From NCBI GenBank assembly GCA_934525735.1, contig CAKSZM010000004.1, forward strand, positions 1 to 56,022: DNA of 56,022 bases, in the 5' to 3' direction. The notes under the pieces are model-generated. The model was not told the DNA's origin. It made no database searches and saw only the letters and a program-made list of their open reading frames with translations. This document shows positions 11,901-18,062 of this stretch, one piece after another. The stretch is from an uncultured Faecalibacterium sp. GTDB lineage: Bacteria > Bacillota > Clostridia > Oscillospirales > Ruminococcaceae. Position 1 is the first letter of the stretch; each line of letters starts with the position of its first letter. A program made the translations under genes and the position numbers.

Positions 11901-13424
11901 TGGGAGGGCAGCAAAGCCTATGTGAAGAACCACGCGGCGGAGTTTGAAGGCGCGGGAGAGACCGGAAGCCAGGCGTACTGGGAGGCTGTGAACCGGACTT
12001 ACCAGAAGGTGATCGAGCAGACACAGCCGAACTACACCGTGATGCAGAGAGCCGGCATCCAGCGCAACCCGGACGAGATGGTGAAGACCTTTACCATGTT
12101 CACGACACAGCGCTTCCAGAATGCGGGCATCCTGATCGACGCGGTGGGCGACTGGAAGGCGCAGGCGGCGCGGTACAAGGCAGACGCCAGCGAAGCAAAC
12201 CGGGCAGAGCTGAAGCGGGCAACGCAGCAGCGCAACCGCGCCATCGTGAGCCAGGCGGCGCAGGTGGCGGTGTTTGCCATGATGAAGATCGGCGCGGATT
12301 TCCTTTTGCACCGGTGGGACCGGGAGCAGGACGAGAACGGCGACGTGACCCTGAAGAGCATGGTGGACCGCTTTTTCTCGCTGTCCACCGAGAGCACGAT
12401 GGGGAACTTTTTGTGGGGCAGCGAGCTGTACAGCCTGATCGACAATGCCGTGCAGGGCAAGGACTACGACGTGATCAGCGCCACGAACATCAGCGCGGTG
12501 AACGACATGGCATCGGACCTTGTGAAGTTTACGGCAGAGCTGAAGAAGGACACCAGCGAGATGGACGAGGTGGAGCTGGAAAAGCACCACCAGAAGCTGC
12601 TGCAGAAGGGGCTTGCCCTGATCGAGAACGGCTTTGAGATCGCGGGTGTGCCCTACGGCAACGGCCGGAAGATGGTGGACGCGGTGCGCGCCTACGCGGG
12701 GGACATTGAGAACGTGGCGCAGGGCGGGAAGTTCAGCTTCAACAGCCTGCCGGAGAGCGCGACCGGGCAGTATGACCGGCTGTACAATGCCTATGCCGGC
12801 GGCGACGCGGACGAAGCGCAGGCAGCCGTGGAAAAGCTGACCGCCATGGGGAAGGAGGATGAAATCTACAAGCAGCTGAAGACCCGGCTGAAGAAGTATG
12901 ACGCGAACACCCGGGCGGCGGCGAAGGCGCAGATGGAAGGAAACGACGCCGAGCGCTACCGGCTGGAAACGGAAACCATTGAAAAGCTGTACGAGGTGAT
13001 GGGCATCCGGAAAAACGTGAAGGAGGACGCGCCGAAGCGGGAGGCCGTGATTGACTGCGTGACAAGCGCGGTGAACACGCTGGAAACCGAAATGCTGAAG
13101 GGCGACAGCGGGGACATGTATGCGGACCTGAGCGAAGCGATGGACAGCCGCAGCGCGAAGGACGTGCAGGCCGAGTACGACCGGCTGGTGAAAGCAGGGC
13201 GGACGCCGAACAGCCTGAAGAGCAAGATCACCGAGCTGGCAAAGCCGGAGTATCTGGCGGGCAACGACGCTGACAAACAGCAGATGGAAGAGATGCTGCT
13301 GAGCCTGACCGACGCGGACGGGAAAGAGCTGTACACGGGAAAGACCTTTGCACAGTGGGAAAAGAACGCGGAGAAGGCGGCGGAGAAGGAGCCGGAAGCG
13401 GATCCGTATGCGCTGCTGCGGTGA
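2931..13424 (+). CDS. Giant polyvalent virion protein (3497 aa), zincin-like and LPD38-like domains
   Basis: One uninterrupted 10.5-kb frame. Visible layout by residue: two copies of WTPERIxKARExWE (4-17, 58-71); a Lys/Thr/Ser-rich disordered region to about 210; a duplicated unit of about 65 residues with YTDxELxAKGY (about 250-318 and 380-443); a Gly/Ala-rich helical, possibly membrane-active region (about 450-660); a small alpha-beta domain (about 737-894) like those seen in polyvalent proteins; HEDWH at 1183-1187 with Glu1240/1241 downstream, fitting a zincin metallopeptidase; a second small alpha-beta, nuclease-like or LPD3-like domain (about 1381-1564) in an AT-rich patch; another polyvalent-associated domain (about 1754-1844); long coiled coil (about 2211-2354); and an LPD38-like C-terminal half (about 2490-3275). 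Proteins of this class are thought to be injected with phage DNA and to act on the host. Domain names beyond the zincin motif are from memory of the families, without a search. Confidence 0.8.
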   Translation: MSEWTPERIKKARENWEQKKPQTAKTENSAKQENTGKATGNSPSAGRTNAAGMTTNKWTPERIQKARETWEAKATTSAAGSAGISVRSTGNSKNSAGNSSTHSTAKTGNSGSLGATVLAQMTGGQTGANGKTGGSKLQLAVPQEKKAADTKAQPGLAKTAGTSVQRGGNAQPEWLTKPQPKKPAAQKEAAPAATVRGTVKPTADQRAQARRSGNEGVYAMGAQAVSDYTEEMKATDKFSDFDRLNQWMDADPKHRELVALLRTGKGNKPYAERSNAMQPDGSTGAAGWKETGQAYTDAELMAKGYSRKQISEARQYITDFDALPEWQRAARRTSNTIGGIGYTVASAPFLAGESVVQAVKNETTTTKNWNELQQSVQGDARQRELLRLMTGGKTQYAGRNNAMQVGSSGAMAAPESTGSAYTDEELKAKGYTQSEIDRMRARISGAKVSEGIDPEKSFGYQLYHRGQQLNEAAQAGMSPAARTAMGIATSAAENLAVAGISPALVLPVLSAQGGAESMGQSIEKGDSAGKTLAGGLAKFGAGWAINSVGAADLAKTMGSDYAKNTLAGKLADVVRSVADNGTLAQQYPTIANTISGGVDNAMQAFVETYADMAIDAALGDAEAAQNLYKPETFLQAVESGLTGGASGALGGAVGTQLGKMRAALETEGTQAGNELPQSPAGDSSLREGALETAEQQAAANDRQIGNAAQMQEKAAVVQQEAANEKADLSEKTGKESTDGVRYSIQVDADGNKYVQVDGDILDGMAPENQLNAVRDAIRDLFPDGFERDGKHIDNTREGRGEFVRSKYSRTLESSNPEVHADKMRMAGNLDEIIQTSDNVQNEKAKHKNAESFNRGKVNVRVGANDYSVDVVTAIKNDGREVQYDLVNIQPTKINAPDADASEAFGDSRRTTAEPAEADRRGQPGTTLSATAETAMQESTGSSPDGNPDTTVSQRAGDVNGKSVENAGETVESQTVQQTEPAAMRKTAGLEVRSEGAQKSSVQRELQRWKVSEGAAKTLSRNMPAGIADESRYAAAASSLYRLGQMEDVTTFDKAMELAKGMNGLAVNTEYVLAQPGGEAALKVAWLQGKGEVEAGALQAGTPGGALSEKSTSGSGRVLYKGTMRPADEVATKLIELNARATDTDAVLKAVLEGDERVRAYVDTATGQIFFADSAGDVFGTVLHEDWHWYNALDAEGAKALQQHVLEYLAKSEGFENIDELIRAKLADYAQQNLTYGEAAEELVADAWRGIFDSEESFKRWVEFQRGQAEKNAGRAGAIRKVMNAVKDLLSDIVSRAKEVLAKDPENRAALKARRLAEAEKRTLQEEYFAHAEKAMENLRAAKENAAALENKGAAKEKRFKLHEGKDSLTEQMNKHLDELEEMDVVAFIRGNEVSFGNSISKNVDNAEEYFNSIGNKAERKGFGTVQMNRSEANKTIRHGNSRAKQAALAAVPEVIAKGKQIGYEENWLGKGFDTYVFAAPIEMNGTKLYEGVIVRAYLHDGRKTFYVHEVCWTDGSNILMNEDGTITKKEDTSTQLSRSVLNNLADVQEVSSNTTIAQNDAPVKKNVRMQIAEADEVEKLRTEQQALSEQQKALKEERTAWLESAEVKAVEAKKKALGNFSAEAKEYRESEEYQSYIAKRKDYNSRLAQLEEQSAALGDRMREAGERLQARANAKVNERQLAYNAEAEKHGGRAEYRRQLAKERFGVTEDFKKAGYILPDGKMLNFAQSERTRDTDHRAIREVFGPAEVKTGTEALNEFLLDGNVRVMAEGPGIDLSADTEPTAQQLEQIRKMVDELSGERGQFILDISTADGRVAASKAYSGSVDADKVVREIRDYYRTGELAQESELTKFRYQLAEQAERDAKRNEQQQASRVIAEKAAALDTLSQFFGLTRGVNVSRSAVDELAGRWLKANGSKADRAKLAQETEVLVNYLKADGADMNKAEALAETLAGEIQDGATYRNSELWDEYPELHKLEYTVNKTGQAKAELVKRYGSWSEAVAEARRHGVTLRQADGVRDGNPAEQYESIINDTRATGGITDGARALWKAAAEKAGVAGALSMESTEWLDVLMNLHDDIKPKTMSRFADDAEYEDAKVELAGRIIGDIMQLPQLTDAEAIFEGIQRHNMEVARAAAGDESLAAEVEKGLKGMQKAQSKEFNRRLAENQRTAGRNAEVQQVSELQKRNAKAEKQLDANLELLGVDVSNVGDLNEKLTVLRETYEREWKAERKRMKTELQQMRDEARLEVRQLRGENADLTRQVKAEQWRADKAEYSLIVQENEIMEWEEENQRKAEAWQQKQAQRNALAAEVARQQRDEEIAIAKRVAEKRVQKARDGRKMDELKRGIRQDAAALNQMVLRPSKGKYVSQRLIVQAAEVAKIADMTVLNDRAVNQLTRLQNSIQQSMGSEGSPTAMTTEWEQTGVPKLITALQNDLTAWKDAKLADLQAKLAEAEALPESEKALALQERLKKRIRETENRTYLPMTVDQMRMLKAITSATLHVIRNENKTVSLAKAEEVSKIADEAAYEVKRSKGNHPGGALDGVQNLLTKYNLDMLGAERVLRMLGGYKNGGQMEKIGQMLNDGQYRQTKITIEGEKLFADVTGKKHAKEARAFAGPGADLVDVGLTDSNRNAVPLTHAQMCSLYMHLQNKDSREHLMTGGMVVPDAQLYSKGDVEQAYQKGQLVQLGMLSDGHGEAMADTILNTLEAAMTDYDRAWCADMKEFFGNYTTKLINETSLQLVGYKRATVKNYYPIAVDKAALATEIDGVKMDATIEGRGFLKNRVKSSKPILLEECSSVVQRSLRDTAAYAGLAAPIRDVQKILNAGVETRDGVKTLKNGIIKEQWGTKAVSYLDDLLTDLQTTQRHRSNGVSRMLGALRGNYAGAVLTLNPGVAIAQAASLPTAAAVLGGDTMAAVVPFVKNLSPKQRAALEAEIAEHGDVLLQWRQRGSGEGELQSIGRRETLVQKGMDKVPGWLTGWINGMDEITVAALWEGSKAYVKNHAAEFEGAGETGSQAYWEAVNRTYQKVIEQTQPNYTVMQRAGIQRNPDEMVKTFTMFTTQRFQNAGILIDAVGDWKAQAARYKADASEANRAELKRATQQRNRAIVSQAAQVAVFAMMKIGADFLLHRWDREQDENGDVTLKSMVDRFFSLSTESTMGNFLWGSELYSLIDNAVQGKDYDVISATNISAVNDMASDLVKFTAELKKDTSEMDEVELEKHHQKLLQKGLALIENGFEIAGVPYGNGRKMVDAVRAYAGDIENVAQGGKFSFNSLPESATGQYDRLYNAYAGGDADEAQAAVEKLTAMGKEDEIYKQLKTRLKKYDANTRAAAKAQMEGNDAERYRLETETIEKLYEVMGIRKNVKEDAPKREAVIDCVTSAVNTLETEMLKGDSGDMYADLSEAMDSRSAKDVQAEYDRLVKAGRTPNSLKSKITELAKPEYLAGNDADKQQMEEMLLSLTDADGKELYTGKTFAQWEKNAEKAAEKEPEADPYALLR
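4951..4999. repeat. Intergenic-repeat fragment captured in the coding frame of the giant gene
   Basis: This stretch begins AACTCCCTCAGTC and ends GGGAGCCTT, with an internal palindrome (CGCCTGCGGGCG) and CTCCCTCAGGGAG. The same start, AACTCCCTCAGTC, and the same GGAGCCTT end occur in the MITE-like element at 28741-28883. Here it lies inside the giant phage gene and is translated in frame as residues about 674-690 (ELPQSPAGDSSLREGALE) without breaking it. It falls in the linker after the Gly/Ala-rich region, where extra residues would be tolerated. Confidence 0.7.
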
Positions 13425-13429
13425 GAAGG

Positions 13430-13644
13430 CACGGATATGTTCTCTTTTGGCACCAAAAGAGAACCAGAAAAGTGCCAGCGATTTCGACGCGCTGGATCCA
13501 CGAATCAAGGGCTGCTCGCCCTTGATAATCCCAAAGAAGTGGGCTGCAGCCGGAAATGCTGGAGATTCACGCCTGTTCGGCGTGAAGATCTCTTAACCGC
13601 ATTTCCAGCTTCCGCCGATTTGAAACCGCTGCGCGGAAGAGACG
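13430..13644 (+). repeat. Structured repeat block, copy B (candidate non-coding RNA)
   Basis: Direct repeat of block A, six bases after the giant gene's stop. It keeps the same hairpins in the same order: GTTCTCTTTTGG/CCAAAAGAGAAC, CCAGCG/CGCTGG, TCAAGGGC/GCCCTTGA, the inner TTCACGCC/GGCGTGAA (loop TGTTC), and the terminal CCGC/GCGG. The outer stem here is GGAAATGC/GCATTTCC where copy A has AAAAAAGC/GCTTTTTT: three base pairs changed on both sides so that pairing is kept. The sequence between 13490 and 13546 is identical to copy A. The rest of 13425-13788 holds the hairpin at 13681-13710 and the ribosome site of the next gene. Confidence 0.75.
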
Positions 13645-13680
13645 AAACGGAGCGGGAAGAACAGAATCCGTTATAACAAA

Positions 13681-13710
13681 GCACCCCGGCTGGGAGACCT
13701 GCCGGGGTGC
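13681..13710 (+). terminator. Strong hairpin, possible terminator or processing site
   Basis: A perfect 10-bp stem GCACCCCGGC/GCCGGGGTGC with a 10-base loop. It is not followed by a clean T run (TGCTGCTTGCG follows), so termination may be weak. It separates the giant gene and block B from the fibre genes. A weak promoter-like pair (TTTTTG, 17 bases, TAGACT, ending at about 13761) lies between it and the next gene but is not convincing. Confidence 0.5.
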
Positions 13711-13788
13711 TGCTGCTTGCGAAAGTACACAGTTTTTGTTTTGGACAAAGGGCGGTAGACTGAAAGAAAACGGAAGGAGGAAACGGAA

Positions 13789-14916
13789 ATGCTGGTGAAG
13801 ATCGCAGAAAGGCACTTCGGCGGGGTGGAGTTTGCCCCGGAGATGAAGGTGCTGCATCTGGGCGGGCAGTCGAGCGCGAACGTGGAGAGGCTGGAATTTA
13901 TCCTGCCGGAGAGCTGGCAGGGCAAGAGCGTAACGCTGCATATCCAGCGGCAGGACGGGACACTGCCGGCGCCGATTTTGCTGGACGAGGGATACAGCTG
14001 CGCGGTGGACAAGGAGTTTACCGCGTCGAAGAGCGGCAGCTGGATGCTGATGGCGCTGGGGGAGGACGGATTCCGGGCGCTGACAAGGCCGGCAAAATAC
14101 GACTGCTATGAGACGCTGGCCACAGACGGCGACGCGGAGATCAGCCCCACGCAGTACGAGACCTTTGTGGCGCGGGTGCTGACAAGCGCGAACAGCGCGG
14201 CAGAAGCGGCACGGGAGGCGCGGAACAGCGCGGCGCAGGCAAAGGAGAGCGAGGAAGCGGCCGGGGCCGCAAAGACGGAGGCCGCGTCCGCGGCGAACCG
14301 GGCAGAAGCGGCGCAGAAAGCGGCGGGAACGAACGCGACACGGGCGGAAGACGCGGCGAAGAAGGCCGAGCAGTTTGCCCCGCCGAAAGACGGGCCGGTG
14401 ACGGCCGTGAACGGCGAGGGAGGAAACGTATACCTGACGGCCGAGAGAGTGGGCGCGGTGGCGGAGAACAGCGCTGGATACGTGAAGAGCATTACCATTA
14501 CGGGGCAGACCGTGACCCTGACGATGGGAGACGGCAGCACCCGGACGCTGCAGACGAAGGACACCACGGCGCTGGAAAACCTGACCGGCATCCTTGACAC
14601 GGCGCACGGCGGGACCGGAAAGAACACTGCCCTGACAGCGGAAGATGTGGGTGCCTACAGCAAAACGGAGACCTACGGCAAGACGGAAGTGTACTCGAAG
14701 ACGGAAGCGGACGGAAAGTTTGGTGCGCCCTACACCCTGCCCGCAGCGACGGAGACCCGGCTGGGCGGCGTGAAAGCGGGAAGCGGACTGAGCGTGACCG
14801 GGGACGGGACACTGAGCGTGACGAGCCTGAACGGCTATACGATCGCGGTGCAGACTGCAGACCCGGGGGCGGGCAGCGCCCTTGCCACGGGAACCATCCT
14901 GCTGGTGTACAAGTAA
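13789..14916 (+). CDS. Phage baseplate/tail fibre protein
   Basis: 375 residues with a strong ribosome site (GGAAGGAGG, eight bases before the ATG). The N-terminal 110 residues form a compact beta domain like the N-terminal Ig-like domain of baseplate upper proteins (LEFILPESWQGKSVTLHIQR). Residues about 125-195 are an alanine-rich coiled coil (AAEAAREARNSAAQAKESEE). A beta region with the AHGGTG motif typical of tail fibres follows, then repeated KTETYGKTEVYSKTEADGKF, where fibre proteins often carry a KxExYxK repeat. The same N-terminal layout recurs in the gene at 15682, so these are probably partners in one adsorption apparatus. The receptor target is unknown. Confidence 0.75.
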   Translation: MLVKIAERHFGGVEFAPEMKVLHLGGQSSANVERLEFILPESWQGKSVTLHIQRQDGTLPAPILLDEGYSCAVDKEFTASKSGSWMLMALGEDGFRALTRPAKYDCYETLATDGDAEISPTQYETFVARVLTSANSAAEAAREARNSAAQAKESEEAAGAAKTEAASAANRAEAAQKAAGTNATRAEDAAKKAEQFAPPKDGPVTAVNGEGGNVYLTAERVGAVAENSAGYVKSITITGQTVTLTMGDGSTRTLQTKDTTALENLTGILDTAHGGTGKNTALTAEDVGAYSKTETYGKTEVYSKTEADGKFGAPYTLPAATETRLGGVKAGSGLSVTGDGTLSVTSLNGYTIAVQTADPGAGSALATGTILLVYK

Positions 14917-14928
14917 GGGGGCGGAAGC

Positions 14929-15669
14929 ATGGGGATTTATACCGGCGAAGGCAGCATGGCGCACCAGACAGAAAAGCTGTATGCCGGCATCAACGGCACG
15001 GCGCGGCAGGTGCAGAAGGTGTATGCGGGCGTAGACGGCAAGTCAAGGCTTGTGTACACCTGCGGCTCGGCCATCAGCGGGCGGAGCATCGGGAGCGTGG
15101 TGAAGATCCGGGTGAACGGCGCGGGCAGGGAGTTTATCATCGTGCATCAGGGACTGCCGGGCAGCGACTACGATGCAAGCTGCAGCGGGGTGTGGCTGCT
15201 GCAGCGGTACGTATACGATACGGTATCGTACAATAAAGACTTTTACGAAAACTCCAATACCCACGCCTACATGAACAATACATTTTTCCCGCAGCTGGAG
15301 CCGGGCATGCAGAGCATTGTGAAGCGGGTGAAGATCCCGTTCCGCGACAACAAGGGCGCAAATGGACTGGATACCCGGGCTTTCGCGCTTGCTGCCGTTG
15401 AAACCGGGAAGAGCGTTACGGGCACGGACAGCGGAGCGGCGCTGGCATATTTCGCCGAAGGAAACAGTGCAACCGCGACCTACGAAAACGGCAGTGCAGC
15501 AGCATGGTGGACAAGATCGAGGTACACGAACTTATTGTGGGGAAACGAAATGTATTACATCACAGAAAGCGGAGACGTGAACGAAGGAAAAGGCAAATGC
15601 GCAGTACGGCCGTGCATCATCGTGCCGTTTGAGACGCTGGTGGATAAGGACGGGTACATTGTTGCATAA
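14929..15669 (+). CDS. Phage receptor-binding or tail tip protein with DUF6273-like (C-type-lectin-like) domain
   Basis: 246 residues. The first 45 carry a doubled short repeat (EKLYAGINGTARQVQKVYAG, then VDGKSRLVY) that is common in clostridial phage tail proteins. From about residue 60 the sequence fits the DUF6273 pattern: VVKIRVNG..REFIIVHQG, WLLQRYVYD, then WWTRSRY and a terminal RPCIIVPFE. That domain is related to C-type-lectin-like folds used as variable receptor-binding tips. The DNA of the last about 130 bases before the end is more AT-rich than the rest of the gene. The start at 14929 has a GGGGGCGG ribosome site; an in-frame ATG at 14956 is an alternative. No reverse transcriptase is in the window. 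Confidence 0.65.
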   Translation: MGIYTGEGSMAHQTEKLYAGINGTARQVQKVYAGVDGKSRLVYTCGSAISGRSIGSVVKIRVNGAGREFIIVHQGLPGSDYDASCSGVWLLQRYVYDTVSYNKDFYENSNTHAYMNNTFFPQLEPGMQSIVKRVKIPFRDNKGANGLDTRAFALAAVETGKSVTGTDSGAALAYFAEGNSATATYENGSAAAWWTRSRYTNLLWGNEMYYITESGDVNEGKGKCAVRPCIIVPFETLVDKDGYIVA

Positions 15670-15681
15670 GGAGGGGAAAAG

Positions 15682-16803
15682 ATGATCGAATTGCCGGTGA
15701 AGCTGATCTCCGGCGGCGGGGTGCTGCTGCCGGGGAGAACGGATACGCTGATGCTGGGCTACAGCAAAAACAAAGGGATCTACCGGATGCGGGTGAGCGC
15801 GTCCGGCGAGTGGAACGGGATGACCATCCGGGCGTTCTGGCACCCGCCCGGCGGAAATGCGCCGATGTCCACACTGGTGGAAAACGGCGTGATGAACGTG
15901 CCGGCCAGCGTGACGGCGCGGCCCGGGAACGGCTGCGTGACCTTTGAGGGGAGCGACGGCGAGCGCACCGTGACCAGCGCCGACCTGCACTACCACGTGA
16001 GCGAAAACTCCGGCACAGAGGACGGGATCCTGCCGGAGCCGGGGACGACGGCGTGGGAGGAGCTGATCCGCAGCATTGCAAGCGGAGAACTGCGGGGAGA
16101 CCCCGGCCCGCAGGGTGAGACCGGCCCGCAAGGGCCGAAGGGTGACACCGGAGAAACCGGAGAACGTGGGCCGCAGGGCGTGATGGGACCGCGCGGGCTG
16201 CAGGGCGACACCGGCGAGCGGGGCCCGCAGGGTGAGACTGGCCCGCAAGGCCCGCAGGGAGAGCGGGGGCCTGCCGGCGCAGAGCTGGACGCGACCCTGA
16301 GCCAGAGCGGGAAGGCGGCAGACGCCAAGGCGGTGGGAGACCGGCTGACGGCCGTATACACCAAGGATGAGATCGACGCCCTGTTGGCCAACCTGAATAT
16401 CTGCCCCTTTGAGATAGGCGACATCCTGCAGACCACCAGCTCTACCAGCCCTGCCGCCCGCTTCGGCGGCACGTGGGAAGAGATCGCCACGAACCGCGTG
16501 CTGATGGGCGTGAGCAGCACCCATGCTGCCGGCACCACCGCAGAAGCCGGCTTGCCGAATATCACCGGCAGCGTAGGCAGATTTACCTCTGGTCAATATT
16601 GGAACTACGATCCAGACCGAAGCCAAGGCGCGCTATCTACATCTGGAGAAAGCAGCAATGCCGGTTTCAATTCCGACAGTGGTTCGTCCGGCAATAGATG
16701 GTACATTGATTTTGATGCATCTAAATCCAATGCCATTTACGGCCGCAGCAGCACGGTGCAGCCCGCTGCCTACTACGTGCACATCTGGCGGCGCATCGCC
16801 TGA
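15682..16803 (+). CDS. Phage tail fibre with collagen-like shaft and collar-type tip
   Basis: 373 residues, ribosome site GGAGGGG before the ATG. Residues 1-135 are a beta-rich N-terminal domain resembling the one in the fibre gene at 13789. Residues about 139-198 are about 20 Gly-X-Y triplets ([20 protein letters not shown] and so on), forming a collagen-like trimeric shaft. After a short helix ([13 protein letters not shown]) the C-terminal 150 residues end in [13 protein letters not shown], the typical end of a phage tail-collar/short-fibre tip. Codon choice changes after the shaft at about 16400, from CGG/GCG-rich to CGC/GCC-rich, and 16560-16740 is AT-rich. This suggests that the tip was exchanged by recombination. 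Confidence 0.8.
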   Translation: MIELPVKLISGGGVLLPGRTDTLMLGYSKNKGIYRMRVSASGEWNGMTIRAFWHPPGGNAPMSTLVENGVMNVPASVTARPGNGCVTFEGSDGERTVTSADLHYHVSENSGTEDGILPEPGTTAWEELIRSIASGELRGDPGPQGETGPQGPKGDTGETGERGPQGVMGPRGLQGDTGERGPQGETGPQGPQGERGPAGAELDATLSQSGKAADAKAVGDRLTAVYTKDEIDALLANLNICPFEIGDILQTTSSTSPAARFGGTWEEIATNRVLMGVSSTHAAGTTAEAGLPNITGSVGRFTSGQYWNYDPDRSQGALSTSGESSNAGFNSDSGSSGNRWYIDFDASKSNAIYGRSSTVQPAAYYVHIWRRIA

Positions 16804-16822
16804 CGAAAGGAGGCTTTGACCC

Positions 16823-17209
16823 ATGAAGATCATTGACGACAAGACCGGTCTGGAGATCCAGAACCCCGACCTGACACAGGGCTGGCTGCACGACGAGACC
16901 GAAGCCGTGGAGCACCCCGCGCAGGAGGGTGTGCCGGAACTGAGCCACTACGAAACTGTGGCCGAATACCCCAACGGCGGCAAAGACGTGCGGAAGGTCA
17001 TCGACCGGGAGGGTGTGCCCGCGCAGGACGCATGGACCGAGCAGGTGCCCATCCAGAGGTATATCCTTTACACCGCCGAAGAGCTGGCGGCGAAGGAAGA
17101 AGAGCGCAAAAAGGCCGAAGCCCGGGAGAAGCTGCCGGAGCGCGTGGACGCGCTGGAAACCGCAAACGACGATATTATTTTGATGATGGCTGATTTGATT
17201 GGAGGCTGA
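16823..17209 (+). CDS. Tail-associated phage protein, unknown function (128 aa)
   Basis: 128 residues with a consensus ribosome site (AAAGGAGG) ten bases before the ATG. The N-terminal part is mixed alpha-beta and acidic; the C-terminal half is helical (EELAAKEEERKKAEAREKL) and ends in a short hydrophobic segment (DDIILMMADLIGG). Small proteins like this, between fibre genes and lysis genes, are common in Firmicute phages and usually accompany the tail or fibre assembly. The end of the gene contains the ribosome site of the following 50-codon gene. I do not recognise a named family. Confidence 0.6.
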   Translation: MKIIDDKTGLEIQNPDLTQGWLHDETEAVEHPAQEGVPELSHYETVAEYPNGGKDVRKVIDREGVPAQDAWTEQVPIQRYILYTAEELAAKEEERKKAEAREKLPERVDALETANDDIILMMADLIGG

Positions 17210-17214
17210 TTTTT

Positions 17215-17367
17215 ATGAAAACCCTGAACGCACTCAAGCTTCGCATTATGACCCGCGCTTTCAAAATCCGCATTGCCGCTGGTGAAGTCTTTGAAGACAT
17301 CGCCGCCGACTACCCGTCCCTGACCACGGACGATCTGGAAGCCATCAAGGCAGAGCTGGAGAAGTAA
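17215..17367 (+). CDS. Small XkdX-like position phage protein (50 aa)
   Basis: A 50-residue ORF with GGAGG nine bases before its ATG; the ribosome site overlaps the last codons of the preceding gene, so the two are translationally linked. It is basic at the N-terminus (LKLRIMTRAFKIRIAAGE) and acidic at the C-terminus (PSLTTDDLEAIKAELEK), with predicted helices. The gene lies exactly where many Firmicute phages have a very short XkdX-type protein between tail and endolysin genes, but the sequence lacks a motif that would prove that family. Confidence 0.65.
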   Translation: MKTLNALKLRIMTRAFKIRIAAGEVFEDIAADYPSLTTDDLEAIKAELEK

Positions 17368-17378
17368 AGGAGTAAGCC

Positions 17379-18062
17379 ATGAGCAAAACCATCATGGACG
17401 TGAGCCGCCATCAGGGCGTCATCGACTGGGCAAAGGTCAAGGCGTCCGGCAGAGTGGACGGCGTCATGATCCGCGCCATGGGCAACAGCGCAGAGGGCAA
17501 GCCCAGCAAGCCCTACACCGACCCGCAGTTTGCCCGCAACTACGCCGAGTGCAAGCGGCTGGGCATCCCCTGCGGCGTGTATGGCTACTTCAAGGCCATC
17601 AACCGGGAACAGGCCGACAAGGAGCTGACGTACTTCAAGAAGCTGCTCACCGGCAGGAGCTTTGACCTGCCGGTGGCCGTGGACATCGAGGACGAGGTGC
17701 AGAAGCCGCTGGGTAAGGCCGCGCTGACCGACCTGACAGCCTACATGCTGAACACGGTGGAAAGCTGGGGCGTGTACGCCATGCTGTACACCGGTTTGTG
17801 GTTTGGCAGCACCTTCCTGTACATGGGCGGTGCTGCGCTGAAACCCTACGACGTGTGGCTGGCGAGATACCCCAAAGACCAGCGCAAGACCAAGCCTGAG
17901 GATAAGCCCAAAACGGCGTTTGCCTTTGGCATGTGGCAGTACACAAGCACTGCCCGCGTGCCCGGCGTGAGCACCAATGTTGACATGAGCCACGCATACA
18001 AGGACTACGCGGCGATCATCCGGCGTGCCGGGCTGGGCGCGGTGAAAGGAGCAGAAAAGTGA
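17379..18062 (+). CDS. GH25 family lysozyme (phage endolysin)
   Basis: 227 residues, muramidase of glycoside hydrolase family 25, which cuts the MurNAc-GlcNAc bond of peptidoglycan to release phage. Visible family marks are the N-terminal DVSRHQGVIDW (Asp7) and the catalytic pair in VAVDIED (Asp102, Glu104), with CGVYGYF and MWQYTS later. There is no signal peptide and no obvious cell-wall-binding repeat, so it should depend on the neighbouring holins for export. The ATG at 17379 has AAGGAG upstream. Its stop overlaps the GTG start of the next gene. Confidence 0.93.
   Translation: MSKTIMDVSRHQGVIDWAKVKASGRVDGVMIRAMGNSAEGKPSKPYTDPQFARNYAECKRLGIPCGVYGYFKAINREQADKELTYFKKLLTGRSFDLPVAVDIEDEVQKPLGKAALTDLTAYMLNTVESWGVYAMLYTGLWFGSTFLYMGGAALKPYDVWLARYPKDQRKTKPEDKPKTAFAFGMWQYTSTARVPGVSTNVDMSHAYKDYAAIIRRAGLGAVKGAEK

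Noticed and set aside
16096..16275. CRISPR-like or tandem repeat in the fibre gene
   Set aside because: The regularity comes from Gly-X-Y codons of a collagen-like shaft; there are no spacers.
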